This document shows, in pieces, positions 8,901-17,357 of a stretch of DNA of 64,000 nucleotides. A model generated the notes under the pieces. The model ran no database searches and had not been told where the DNA came from. It saw only the letters and a program-made list of their open reading frames with translations. Each line of letters opens with the position of its first letter. Position 1 is the stretch's first letter. The DNA is taken from contig CAYSOF010000005.1 of assembly GCA_964432595.1 (NCBI GenBank), positions 62,001 to 126,000 of the forward strand, written 5' to 3'. Both the position numbers and the translations under genes were made by a program. This stretch comes from DASYLJ01 sp964432595. Lineage in GTDB: Bacteria; Desulfobacterota; Binatia; DP-6.

Positions 8901-11609
8901 CACACCGTGTTCGCGCAGGACGACGTGTGGGTGTCGCGCGGCACCGACCTCTTCTTCGAGTCCGAGGACCACGACCGCATCGACCTCCTCCCGGAGCGCC
9001 CGCACTACGAGCCCGGCGAGACCGCGCGCTTCCAGGTCCGCATGCCGTTCCGCGAGGCGACGGCGCTCGTCACCACCGAGCGTGAGGGCGTGCGCGACGC
9101 GTGGGTGGTGCCGCTCTCGGGCACCGACCCGGTCATCGAGGTGCCCGTCGACGGCGGCTTCGCGCCGAACATGTTCGTATCGGCGCTGGTCGTGCGCGGG
9201 CGCGTCGGCGACGTCCAGCCGACGGCGATGGTCGACCTCGGCCGGCCGGCGTTCAAGCTCGGCATCGCGCAGATCGAGGTCGGGTGGCAGGCGCACACGC
9301 TCGCCGTCACCGTCACCACCGACCGGCAGGTGTACGCGGTCCGCGAGACCGCCACCGTCGACGTGAAGGTCACGACGTCCGATGCGGCCGCCCCGACGGA
9401 GGCGGAGATCGCGCTCGCCGCCGTCGACGAGGGCCTGCTGCAGCTCGCACCGAACCTCACGTGGAAGGTGCTCGACGAGATGATGGCGAAGCGCGGCTAC
9501 GGCGTGCGCGCGGCGACGGCGCAGATGCAGGTCGTCGGCAAGCGGCACTACGGGCTGAAGGCGCTGCCGCAGGGCGGCGGCGGCGGCCGCCAGCCGACGC
9601 GCGAGCTGTTCGACACGCTGCTGCTCTGGCGCGGCCGCGTCCCGCTCGACGCCGCCGGCACGGCGCGCATCAGCGTACCCCTCAACGATTCGCTGACGAG
9701 CTTCCGCATCGTCGCCGTTGCGACGGCCGGCCTGAACCGGTTCGGCACCGGCGCGACGTCGATCCGCTCGACGCAGGACCTGATGGTGCTGTCCGGCCTC
9801 CCGCCCGTGGTCCGCGAGGGCGACCGCTTCCGCGCCGACTTCACCGTGCGCAACACGACGGAGCGTCCGCTGCCCGTGACGTTCGGCGCGACCGTCGTCG
9901 GGCTGCCGGCGCCGCTGGCCCCGCAGACGTTCACGCTGGCGGCGGGCGAAGCGAGGGTCGCGGGCTGGGACGTCACGGTGCCGGCGGGCGTCCGCGCGCT
10001 CGAGTACACGGTCGACGTCACTGCCGAGGGCGGCGCCGCCGACAAGATGAAGGTCACGCAGCAGGTGCGCCCCGCCGTCCCGGTGCGCGTGCTCCAGGCG
10101 ACGCTCTTCCAGTGGGCCCCCGACGCGCCGCCGCTGCCGGTCGCGCGGCCAGCGGACGCGTTGCCCGATCGCGGCGGCCTCACGGTGGGCGTCGGCCCGA
10201 CGCTGCTCACCGGGCTCGACGGCGTCCGCACGTGGCTCGAGCGCTATCCGTACACGTGCCTCGAGCAGCAGGTGTCGCGCGCCGTCGGCCTGGGCGACGC
10301 CGCCGCGTGGAAGAAGATCGCCGCCGGCCTCGCCACCTACCAGGACGGCGACGGGCTGCTGAAGTTCTTCCCGCCGATGGAGCACGGCAGCGAGGCGCTG
10401 ACCGCCTACGTCCTGTCGCTGACGCAGCAGGCGGGCTTCGCGCTCCCGGACGACGTGAAGCAGAAGGCGCTCGACGGCCTCCAGCAGTTCGTCGAGGGCA
10501 AGCTGATCCGGTCGTCGCGCATGGCCGACCTGCCGCTGCGAAAGCTGGCCGCGCTCGACGCGCTGTCGCGCTTCGAGCGCGCCGAGCCCGCGATGGTCGG
10601 CAGTCTCGTCATCGAGCCGAACCTGTGGCCGACGTCGGCGGCGCTCGACTGGTGGAACGTGCTGCTGCGGGTGCCCGGCATCCCGCAGCGCGACCGGCAC
10701 CTGGTCGACGTCGAGCAGGTGGTGCGCGCGCGGCTGAACCTCGCCGGCACGACGATGCGCTTCTCCACCGAAGGCGACGACCTCTGGTGGCTCATGACCG
10801 GCCCCGAGACGAACGCGGTGCGTCTCGTGCTGACGCTGCTCCAGGCGAAGGCATGGCGCGACGACCTGCCGCGCGTCATGCGCGGCGCGCTCGGGCTGCA
10901 GTCGAAGGGGGCCTGGGCCACCACGACGACGAACGCGTGGGGCACGCTCGCGGTGAAGGCGTTCGCCCGCGAGTTCGAGAAGACGCCCGTCGCGGGCGTG
11001 ACGACCGCCACGCTGGCCGACGCCAGCGAGCAGGTGGTCTGGGCGACGACGCCGCAGGGCGCCACGCTCGACTTCGCGTGGCCGCCGGCCGAGGCCCAGC
11101 TCGCCGTGACGCACGCGGGCGCGGGGCGGCCGTGGATCACGCTCCAGTCGCACGCGGCGATCCCGCTGACGGAGCCGCTCACGAGCGGCTACCGCATCAC
11201 GAAGACGGTGACCCCGGTCGAGCCGCGGCCCGCGGCGGGCTGGAAGCGCGACGACCTGATGCGCGTGCGGCTCGAGATCGACGCGCAGAGCGACATGACC
11301 TGGGTCGTCGTCGACGATCCGATCCCCGCCGGGACCTCGCACGCCGGCACCGGGCTCGGCAACGACTCGAGCCTCGCCACGCGCGGCGAGACGACGGAGA
11401 CGCGCGTCGACCCGACGTTCACCGAGCGGTCGTTCACCGGCTACCGCGCCTACTACGAGTACGTGCCGAAGGGCGCGTTCGTCGTCGAGTACACGGTCCG
11501 CCTGAACCAGGCCGGCACGTTCGCGCTGCCGCCGACGCGGGTGGAGGCGCTGTACGCACCGGAGCTGTTCGGCGAGATCCCGAACCCGCCGATGGTCGTG
11601 CAGGAGTAG
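5979..11609 (+). CDS. Bacterial alpha-2-macroglobulin with thioester motif
   Basis: The 1876-residue product from ATG 5979 begins with a signal peptide (MARAAVWW, a hydrophobic core, then AAAAP), which is why this ATG is preferred to the upstream TTG 5940. Macroglobulin (MG) beta-sandwich domains fill the first two thirds: the family stretches DRALFRAGETVHMKH and TDRQVYAVRETATVDVK are present. The thioester motif CLEQ sits at about residue 1427 (10257-10268), in the alpha-helical thioester domain. Family knowledge: these periplasmic or outer-membrane proteins trap invading proteases and are typically encoded beside pbpC. Here pbpC is two genes downstream, separated by a DASS transporter. There is no Cys after the signal peptide, so no lipobox is visible and it may be a free periplasmic protein. 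Confidence 0.93.
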   Translation: MARAAVWWGVVLLWAAVAAAAPSVEFSPQGTLKGVRQVQARFPDAMVPLGDPRLTAPFSVDCPEKGSGRWIDPRTWVLDFERDLPAGLRCTFRLTPGLKNRAGAPVGGPTEFTFSTGGPAIETPTPSEDGTIEEDQAFVLVLDAPVDEASIPAHARFDVEDLPEASPIRVLGGAERDAIVASLPKWRKDGPLVVIASPQRFPNGKRVTLTWGPGILSQSGVATEEPQVMHWKVRDQFTAELRCDRENPQRGCIPLAALRVRFSAPIAAEKAKAVALVAADGTRIAPVALDANEEFVTGVDFAPPFPEAATFRVELPAGLTDETGRELVNAGSFPLTVQTAAYPPLAKFAARFGIIERNADPALPVTVRDLEAGAGGRSLRVKGSVVRVPPDAPGQIIPWLRRVGVSPRDRSVFAGQRGVTPDAFKLPRPNGDKAFEVIGIPLTEPGLYVVELSSRRLGESLLGTNAPMYVPTAALVTNLAVHLKWGREGSAVWVTALDTGKPVPDATVSVLDCTGRVLAGGVADANGILRLQLPESDDLASCSEEQYQFPEEFFDYSQTHALDGLGGGLLVVAQTADDLSFVHSSWDEGIETYRFDLPFEDWEGPTVVHTVLDRALFRAGETVHMKHLLRTRSVDGFAATPRVDQPTLLSIRHQGSDEKFEQPVRFDGRGAAESTFELPKAAKLGTYQIVLVTPPAPGQPSWSGKERTAASFRVEEFRVPLMRGTVQLPASPLVAPRKVGAELGVRYLSGGVAAKLPVRVRGELRPYAVETPAALRQGDWSFANGPVTVGIEHRGNDEEDGDGDAPDETATRALPRQDLVLEPNGTLRARIPLLPVARTPQQLLTELEFRDPNGEAQTVAATVPIYPGRWLPGIAADRWILSKGDLQAKLAVVDVDGKPVANAQVTVDAFDRRVYSTRKRVVGGFYAYDNVVEVKSVGLLCQGVTNPEGRLDCAGSPKVDGNLILQASVTDPEGHTVFAQDDVWVSRGTDLFFESEDHDRIDLLPERPHYEPGETARFQVRMPFREATALVTTEREGVRDAWVVPLSGTDPVIEVPVDGGFAPNMFVSALVVRGRVGDVQPTAMVDLGRPAFKLGIAQIEVGWQAHTLAVTVTTDRQVYAVRETATVDVKVTTSDAAAPTEAEIALAAVDEGLLQLAPNLTWKVLDEMMAKRGYGVRAATAQMQVVGKRHYGLKALPQGGGGGRQPTRELFDTLLLWRGRVPLDAAGTARISVPLNDSLTSFRIVAVATAGLNRFGTGATSIRSTQDLMVLSGLPPVVREGDRFRADFTVRNTTERPLPVTFGATVVGLPAPLAPQTFTLAAGEARVAGWDVTVPAGVRALEYTVDVTAEGGAADKMKVTQQVRPAVPVRVLQATLFQWAPDAPPLPVARPADALPDRGGLTVGVGPTLLTGLDGVRTWLERYPYTCLEQQVSRAVGLGDAAAWKKIAAGLATYQDGDGLLKFFPPMEHGSEALTAYVLSLTQQAGFALPDDVKQKALDGLQQFVEGKLIRSSRMADLPLRKLAALDALSRFERAEPAMVGSLVIEPNLWPTSAALDWWNVLLRVPGIPQRDRHLVDVEQVVRARLNLAGTTMRFSTEGDDLWWLMTGPETNAVRLVLTLLQAKAWRDDLPRVMRGALGLQSKGAWATTTTNAWGTLAVKAFAREFEKTPVAGVTTATLADASEQVVWATTPQGATLDFAWPPAEAQLAVTHAGAGRPWITLQSHAAIPLTEPLTSGYRITKTVTPVEPRPAAGWKRDDLMRVRLEIDAQSDMTWVVVDDPIPAGTSHAGTGLGNDSSLATRGETTETRVDPTFTERSFTGYRAYYEYVPKGAFVVEYTVRLNQAGTFALPPTRVEALYAPELFGEIPNPPMVVQE

Positions 11610-11679
11610 GCTCATCGATCCGACGGAACGCTGGCGGCGCCTGGCCGGCTTCGTCCTGGCGCCGCTCGTCTTCGCGGGG

Positions 11680-13086
11680 TTGTGGATCGCGCCGCTCGCG
11701 CTCGACGCGCCCGCGCATCGTCTGGCGGCGGTCCTCGGCACCGTCGTCGTCCTGTGGATCACCGAGGCGCTGCCCATGGCGATGACGGCGTTTCTCGGCG
11801 TCGCCGCCGCGGTGGCGCTCGGCGTCGCGCCGGCGACGAAGGCGTTCGCGCCGTTCGCCGATCCGCTGATCTTCGTCTTCATCGGCACGTTCATGCTGGC
11901 GCGCGCGATCTTCTTCCACGGGCTGGATCGCCGGTTCGCGTTCGCGATGCTCTCGCTGCCCGGCGTGGGAGCCCGCCCTGGACGCGTGCTCGCCGTCTTC
12001 GCGCTGATCGGCTGCCTGATCTCCATGTGGATCAGCAACACGGCGACGGTGGCCATGCTGTTCCCGATCGCGCTGTCCCTCCTCGCGGTGCTCGAGTCGC
12101 ACGGCGACGGCGGCACCGCGCGCTACGCCGCCGCGCTGCTGCTGGCGTCGTCGTTCGCCGCGTCGATCGGCGGGCTCGGGACGCCCGTCGGCACGCCGCC
12201 GAACCTGATCGGGATCGGGTTCATCCGCCGCGAGCTCGGCATCGATCTGCCGTTCTTCTCGTGGATGATGCTCGGCGTGCCGATCAGCCTGCTGCTCCTC
12301 GTCGCGGCGGTGGCGGGGCTCCGTCGCGGGGCGCCGGCCGCCGCCGGCGCGCCCCTGGCGGCGCGCATCGCCGCGGAACGCGCGGCGCTCGGTCCGTGGA
12401 CGATCGGCCAGCTGAACGCGGCGCTCGCGTTCGGCGTGACGGTGGCGCTCTGGGTGCTGCCCGGCGTCGTGGCGCTCGTCGCCGGGGAGACGCATCCGCT
12501 CTACAAGCAGCTCCAGGGCGTCATCCCGGAATCCGTCGTCGCGGTCTTCGGCGCCACCCTGCTCTTCCTGCTGCCGACCGACTGGCGCCGGCTCGAGTTC
12601 ACGCTGCCGTGGAGCGAGGCCGTCCAGATCGACTGGTGGATCGTGTTCCTCTACGGTGGCGGCATCGCGCTCGGCACGCTCGCCTTCGAGACCGGGCTCG
12701 CCGAGGCGCTCGGCCGCGGGCTGACGGGCCTCCTCGGCGTGCAGAGCGCGTTCGGGTTGCTGCTGCTCTCGACCGCGCTGGCCACGGTGTTGTCGGAGAC
12801 CACCAGCAACACCGCGTCGGCGAACATGGTGGTGCCCGTCGTGATCGCGTTCGCGCGCTCGGCGGGCATCGATCCACTCCTGCCCGCCGTCGGCGCCACG
12901 ATGGGCGCGTCGCTCGGCTTCATGCTGCCGGTCTCGACGCCGTGCAACGCCATCGTCTACGGCTCGGGCCGTATTCCGCTGCCGTTCATGCTGCGCCAGG
13001 GCATCGTCCTCGACGTCGTCGGCGTCGTCGTCATCGTGGCGAGCGTGTGGCTGCTGGGACCGCTGGCGTTCGGGAGCACGCGATGA
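11680..13086 (+). CDS. DASS (SLC13) family anion/dicarboxylate:sodium symporter
   Basis: A polytopic inner-membrane transporter of about 470-490 residues with roughly a dozen hydrophobic segments. Both SNT motifs that bind sodium and carboxylate in the DASS family are visible: ISNTATVAM near residue 113 and TTSNTASANM near residue 373. It should import dicarboxylates, citrate-like acids or sulfate with sodium. The only standard in-frame start is TTG 11680, but that would cut through the first membrane helix. The same frame reads through IDPTERWRRLAGF from 11614, where an ATC lies 7 bases after an AGGAG sequence, so the true start is probably at or near 11614. The 3' end overlaps pbpC by ATGA. 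Its position between macroglobulin and pbpC genes is unusual. Confidence 0.88.
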   Translation: MWIAPLALDAPAHRLAAVLGTVVVLWITEALPMAMTAFLGVAAAVALGVAPATKAFAPFADPLIFVFIGTFMLARAIFFHGLDRRFAFAMLSLPGVGARPGRVLAVFALIGCLISMWISNTATVAMLFPIALSLLAVLESHGDGGTARYAAALLLASSFAASIGGLGTPVGTPPNLIGIGFIRRELGIDLPFFSWMMLGVPISLLLLVAAVAGLRRGAPAAAGAPLAARIAAERAALGPWTIGQLNAALAFGVTVALWVLPGVVALVAGETHPLYKQLQGVIPESVVAVFGATLLFLLPTDWRRLEFTLPWSEAVQIDWWIVFLYGGGIALGTLAFETGLAEALGRGLTGLLGVQSAFGLLLLSTALATVLSETTSNTASANMVVPVVIAFARSAGIDPLLPAVGATMGASLGFMLPVSTPCNAIVYGSGRIPLPFMLRQGIVLDVVGVVVIVASVWLLGPLAFGSTR

Positions 13087-15164
13087 GGTGGGCGGCGCCG
13101 GTCGCCGTGATCGCCGTCGCGTCGCTGCTGCACGTCACGCGGCCCGCGGCGCCGGACTTCGCCGACGTGCGCGCCATGGTCCGGCCGTCGGACCTGCGTC
13201 TCGTCGACCGGCACGGCGCGCCGCTCCACGAGCGGCGCACCGACCCGAGCCGCCGCCGTCTCGACTGGACGCCGCTCGCCGACGTCTCGCCCGCGTTGCG
13301 CGCGGCCGTCGTCGCCGCCGAGGACCGACGTTTCGCCGACCACGACGGCGTCGACGCGCGGGCGGTCGCCGCGGCGGCGCTCGACGCGATACACGGCGGG
13401 CGCCCGCGCGGCGCGAGCACCATCACCATGCAGGTCGCCTCGATGGTCGACCCCACGTTGCGCCGCCGCGGCGGCGCACGGACGCTCGGGCAGAAATGGC
13501 GCCAGATGCGGCTCGCGCGGGCGATCGAGCGGCGCTGGTCGAAGCACGAGATCCTCGAGGCGTACCTCAACCTGGCGACGTTCCGCGGCGAGCTCGACGG
13601 CGTACGCGCCGCGACGGCGGTGCTCTTCGGCAAGGCGCCGCACGGGGTCGACGCCGGCGAGGCGCTGACGCTCGCGGTGCTGCTGCAGAACCCGAACGCC
13701 CGTCCCGAGACGATCGCGCGGCGGGCGCGCGCCCTGCGCGCCGCCACGGGCATCGCAGCCGACGACGCGAGCCTGGCGCAGCCCGTGGCGGCGATGCCGA
13801 CCGTGACGCTCGCGCCGCACGTCGCTCGCCGGCTCCTCCCGGAGCACCGGCGGACGACGCTGGACGCGGGCGTGCAGCGGCTGGCGACGGCCGCGTTGCG
13901 CCGGAACCTGCTCGGCGTCCGCCATCTCGGCGTACAGGACGGCGCCGTGCTCGTCGTCGACAACGACAGCGGCGACGTCCTGGCCTGGGTCGGCAGCAGC
14001 GGCCGGCTCTCGGCGACGCCGCACGTCGACGGCGTGACGGCTCCGCGCCAGGCGGGCTCGTCGCTGAAGCCGTTCCTCTATGCGCTGGCGCTGGAGCAGC
14101 GGCTCGTGACGCCGGCGTCGCTGCTCGTCGACGCCCCACTCGAGATCGCGACGCCCGCCGGCCTCTACCGCCCGCGCAACTACGACGACCGCTTCCGCGG
14201 CCTCGTCTCGGTGCGCACGGCGCTGGCGTCGTCGCTCAACACGCCGGCGGTCCGCACCGTCGAGCTCGTGGGCGTCGAGGCGTTCGTGCAGCGGCTGCGC
14301 CTGATGGGCTTCGCCAGCGTGCATCGGCCGGGCGAGTTCTACGGCCCGGCGCTGGCGCTCGGCTCGGCCGACGTCACGCTGCGCGAGCTCGTGAACGGCT
14401 ACCGCACGCTCGCGCAAGGCGGGTGGTGGACGCCGCTGCGGCTCGTGCCCGACGACGTCCCGCCGCCGCCGCGCCGCGTGGTGGACGCGACGGCCGCATT
14501 CCAGATCGCCGACATCCTGGCCGACCGCGAGAGCCGCAGCGGCACGTTCGGGCTCGAGAACGTCCTCGGAACGCGCTTCTGGACCGCCGTCAAGACCGGC
14601 ACGAGCAAGGACATGCGCGACAACTGGTGCATCGGGTGGTCGTCGCGCTTCACGGTGGGCGTCTGGGTCGGGAACTTCTCGGGCGCGCCGATGCACGACG
14701 TCAGCGGCGTCACCGGCGCGGCGCCGATCTGGATGGACGTGATGAACACGCTGCATCGCGACGTCCCCGCGATACCGCCGTCGCCGCCGCCGGGCGTCGA
14801 GCAGCGGACCGTCGCCTTCGCGGGCGACGTCGAGCGCGCGCGCCTCGACTGGCTGCAGACGGGCACCGGCACGGCGGCGCCCCGCCCGCTCGCCATGGCC
14901 CGGCCCCGCATCCGCACGCCGGCGTCGGGCACGCGCGTGGCGCTCGATCCGGACATCCCGCCGGCGCGGCAGCGCCTCGTCGTGACGACGGACGCGCCGC
15001 ACGCCGGCCTTCGCGTCCACGTCGACGGCGTGGACCTCGGCCCGGCCGGCACGCCGCAGCTGTGGGAGCCGACGCAGGGTCGCCACACCCTGACGCTGGT
15101 CGACGCCGGCCGGCGCGAGCTCGACCGGGTGACCGTCGACGTGCGAGGACGAGTGGAGCGATGA
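13083..15164 (+). CDS. pbpC: Penicillin-binding protein 1C (bifunctional peptidoglycan synthase)
   Basis: A 693-residue protein with an N-terminal hydrophobic signal anchor. The glycosyltransferase 51 domain has the catalytic Glu in AAEDRRF (about residue 80) and STITMQ. The transpeptidase domain has SSLKPF (SxxK, about residue 326), SSLN (SxN, about 385) and KTGTS (about 504). A C-terminal region after about residue 600 matches the BiPBP_C module typical of PbpC. It should polymerise and crosslink peptidoglycan on the periplasmic face. ATG 13083 overlaps the transporter stop (ATGA), and its own stop overlaps the deaminase ATG. Family knowledge links PbpC with bacterial alpha-2-macroglobulins, consistent with the gene at 5979-11609. 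Confidence 0.93.
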   Translation: MRWAAPVAVIAVASLLHVTRPAAPDFADVRAMVRPSDLRLVDRHGAPLHERRTDPSRRRLDWTPLADVSPALRAAVVAAEDRRFADHDGVDARAVAAAALDAIHGGRPRGASTITMQVASMVDPTLRRRGGARTLGQKWRQMRLARAIERRWSKHEILEAYLNLATFRGELDGVRAATAVLFGKAPHGVDAGEALTLAVLLQNPNARPETIARRARALRAATGIAADDASLAQPVAAMPTVTLAPHVARRLLPEHRRTTLDAGVQRLATAALRRNLLGVRHLGVQDGAVLVVDNDSGDVLAWVGSSGRLSATPHVDGVTAPRQAGSSLKPFLYALALEQRLVTPASLLVDAPLEIATPAGLYRPRNYDDRFRGLVSVRTALASSLNTPAVRTVELVGVEAFVQRLRLMGFASVHRPGEFYGPALALGSADVTLRELVNGYRTLAQGGWWTPLRLVPDDVPPPPRRVVDATAAFQIADILADRESRSGTFGLENVLGTRFWTAVKTGTSKDMRDNWCIGWSSRFTVGVWVGNFSGAPMHDVSGVTGAAPIWMDVMNTLHRDVPAIPPSPPPGVEQRTVAFAGDVERARLDWLQTGTGTAAPRPLAMARPRIRTPASGTRVALDPDIPPARQRLVVTTDAPHAGLRVHVDGVDLGPAGTPQLWEPTQGRHTLTLVDAGRRELDRVTVDVRGRVER

Positions 15165-15688
15165 TCGACCAACATCCCGACTGGCTGCTGGACGTCGTGC
15201 GACCCGGCGAGCTGATCGCCGGCGACGAGGAGCTCGTCGCGCGCGCGATCGCCGTCGCCGACGCGAGTATCCGCGAGACCACCGGTGGGCCGTTCGGCGC
15301 CATCGTGACGACCGCAGACGGCATCGTGGTCGCCGCGGGCGCCAACGCGGTCGTGCCGTGGAACGACCCGACGGCGCACGCCGAGGTCATCGCGATCCGC
15401 CGCGCGACGGCGGAGATCGGCAACTGGTCGCTGCGCGGGATGCGCCTCGCGACGTCGTGCGCGCCCTGCATCATGTGCATGGGGGCGATCCACTGGGCGG
15501 GCATCGGCACGGTGCTCGTGGCGTCGCGGGCCTGCGACGCCGAGGCGCTGGGCTTCGTCGAGGGGCCGGAGTCGTCCGACGCGGCGGCGTTCCTCCGCGT
15601 CCGCGGCGTCGTCGTCGTCGAGGACGTGCGCCGCGAGCACGCCGTCGACGTCTTCCGGCGCTACACCGGAATCATCTACAACGGCTGA
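15161..15688 (+). CDS. Nucleoside/guanine deaminase of the cytidine deaminase-like fold
   Basis: A 175-residue zinc-dependent deaminase. The zinc and proton-shuttle motif is TAHAEV (His, Glu; about residue 72) with PCIMC (two Cys ligands, about residue 104), followed by AIHWAGI, as in guanine deaminases and TadA-like enzymes. The C-terminal FRRYTGIIYNG resembles the domain-swapped tail of guanine deaminases more than TadA. The likely reaction is hydrolytic deamination of guanine or a related purine in the cytosol. ATG 15161 overlaps the pbpC stop (ATGA), indicating translational coupling. The precise substrate is not certain; tRNA adenosine deaminase is the main alternative, but a TadA would normally be shorter at the N terminus. 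Confidence 0.82.
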   Translation: MIDQHPDWLLDVVRPGELIAGDEELVARAIAVADASIRETTGGPFGAIVTTADGIVVAAGANAVVPWNDPTAHAEVIAIRRATAEIGNWSLRGMRLATSCAPCIMCMGAIHWAGIGTVLVASRACDAEALGFVEGPESSDAAAFLRVRGVVVVEDVRREHAVDVFRRYTGIIYNG

Positions 15689-15691
15689 GCG

Positions 15692-16138
15692 ATGGCGCTC
15701 GCCTTCCTGATCGGCGTGCTCACCGGCCTCCGCGGTCTCACCCCGCCCGCAGCGGTGGCGTGGGCGCTGTATCTCGGCTGGATGCACGTCGACGGGTTCC
15801 TGGCCGCGCTCGGCTCGGGCGTCGCCGTGACGCTGCTGACCGTGCTCGCCGCCGGCGAGCTCGTCGGCGACAAGCTGCCGTTCACGCCGGCCCGGACGGC
15901 GCCGCCGGGCCTGATCGCGCGCCTGATCGGCGGCGCCGTCACGGGCGCGGTCGTCGCCGGCGGCAGCGTCGTGGGCGCGCTCGTCGGCATGGTCGGCGCG
16001 CTGGCCGGTACGTTCGGCGGCTACCAGGCGCGTACGCGCCTCGTCCGCGCGCTCGGCGTCCCGGACACCGTGATCGCCGTCCTCGAGGACGCCGTCACCA
16101 TCGCGGCGTCGCTGTGGGTCGTCCGTCACATCCAATAG
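15692..16138 (+). CDS. DUF4126-type small membrane protein
   Basis: A 148-residue hydrophobic protein with about four membrane segments. It opens with LIGVLTGLRGLTPPAAVAWA, the conserved start of DUF4126 proteins, and contains the conserved GELVGDKLPFTPARTAPPGL loop followed by a Gly/Ala/Val-rich helix pair and LEDAVTIAAS. The function of the family is unknown. It starts 3 bases after the deaminase stop and ends 11 bases before the acyl-CoA dehydrogenase ATG, so it is very probably part of the same transcript. Confidence 0.8.
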   Translation: MALAFLIGVLTGLRGLTPPAAVAWALYLGWMHVDGFLAALGSGVAVTLLTVLAAGELVGDKLPFTPARTAPPGLIARLIGGAVTGAVVAGGSVVGALVGMVGALAGTFGGYQARTRLVRALGVPDTVIAVLEDAVTIAASLWVVRHIQ

Positions 16139-16149
16139 GAGAACCGCAC

Positions 16150-17343
16150 ATGAGCTTCGAAGTCCCCGAGCACGTCCGTCCGATCCGCGCGCGGGTGCGC
16201 GCGTTCATCGAGGAGCGCATCTACCCGGTGGAGCACGAGCTCGACCGCGGCCGCGACGAGGGGCGCGCGACGATGCAGCGCCTCATGGGCGAGGCCAAGG
16301 CCGCCGGCCTGTGGGCGCTCGGCCACCCGAAGGAGATCGGCGGCCAGGGGTTGCCGTTCCTCGACTACGTCTACGTGAACGAGATCGTCGGGCGGTCGGA
16401 GCACGCGATGGTCGCGCTCGGGACGCACTCGCTGCAGGACTCGATCATGCTGAACCTCTACGCCGCGCCGGCGTGGCGCGAGCGGTACTTGAAGCCGCTG
16501 GTCGCCGGCGAGGTGTTCCCGAGCTTCGCCATGACCGAGCCCGACGTCGCCAGCTCCGATCCGACGCAGCTGCAGACCAGGGCCGTGCTCGACGGCGACC
16601 ACTGGGTGATCACCGGCCGCAAGTGGTTCACGACGGGTGCCAAGGCGGCGGCGTACACGACCGTGATGGTGCGCACCGAGCCCGATGCACCGGCGCACTC
16701 GGCGTTCAGCATGATCGTCGTGCCGACCGACACGCCCGGCTACGACATCGTCCGCGAGACGCCGGTGATGGGCATGATGGGTGGGCACTGCGAGGTCGCA
16801 TACAACGACGTGCGCGTGCCGAAGGCGAACCTGCTCGGCGAGCGCGGTCAGGGCTTCCTGATCGCGCAGCGGCGGCTCGGCCCCGGCCGGATCTTCCACT
16901 GCATGCGCTGGCTCGGCCAGGCACAGCGCGCCTTCGACCTGATGTGCCAGCGCGCGAACTCGCGCGTCGCCTTCGGCGGCCCGCTGTCCGACAAGCAGTC
17001 GATCCAGAACATGATCTTCGACACCGCGGCCGAGATCCAGGCGTGCCGGCTGCTGACGCTCGACGCCGCCCACAAGATCGACCAGGGCGATCCCGCGCGC
17101 GTCGAGATCGGCATCATCAAGGTCGTCGGCGCGAAGATGGTGCACGAGGCGATCGACCGCGCCATCCAGGTGTACGGCGCCAAGGGCGTCACCGACGACA
17201 CCCCGCTCGAGCGCATGTACCGTCACGCGCGCTTCGCCCGCATCTACGACGGTCCCGACGAGGTCCACCGCATGACGGTCGCGCGGCTGCTGCTCCGCGA
17301 GTACCGCGGCGAGCGCGGCGGCTGGGACTTCGGACTGCGCTGA
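16150..17343 (+). CDS. Acyl-CoA dehydrogenase
   Basis: A 397-residue FAD-dependent acyl-CoA dehydrogenase with the family's full length. The N-terminal helical domain is followed by the beta-barrel signature FAMTEPDVASSDPT and WFTTGA, then the C-terminal four-helix bundle with IQVYGAKGVTDDTPLERMYRHAR and IYDGPDEVHRM. These C-terminal features are typical of the ACAD10/11-like branch found in many environmental bacteria. It should introduce an alpha-beta double bond into an acyl-CoA, passing electrons to ETF in the cytosol. The start is fixed by an AGGAG ribosome-binding site at 16137-16141. The SnoaL-like gene follows 14 bases after the stop. Substrate chain length cannot be read from the sequence. 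Confidence 0.92.
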   Translation: MSFEVPEHVRPIRARVRAFIEERIYPVEHELDRGRDEGRATMQRLMGEAKAAGLWALGHPKEIGGQGLPFLDYVYVNEIVGRSEHAMVALGTHSLQDSIMLNLYAAPAWRERYLKPLVAGEVFPSFAMTEPDVASSDPTQLQTRAVLDGDHWVITGRKWFTTGAKAAAYTTVMVRTEPDAPAHSAFSMIVVPTDTPGYDIVRETPVMGMMGGHCEVAYNDVRVPKANLLGERGQGFLIAQRRLGPGRIFHCMRWLGQAQRAFDLMCQRANSRVAFGGPLSDKQSIQNMIFDTAAEIQACRLLTLDAAHKIDQGDPARVEIGIIKVVGAKMVHEAIDRAIQVYGAKGVTDDTPLERMYRHARFARIYDGPDEVHRMTVARLLLREYRGERGGWDFGLR

Positions 17344-17357
17344 GGGGAGGCCTGACG

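Noticed and set aside
11680..11682. TTG 11680 as an unquestioned start of the DASS gene
   Set aside because: It would remove half of the first membrane helix; kept as coordinate only, with the caveat noted.
5586..12116. A 2176-residue minus-strand open frame opposite the macroglobulin gene
   Set aside because: Same low-complexity composition and no recognisable motif; the + strand carries a well-conserved macroglobulin with CLEQ.
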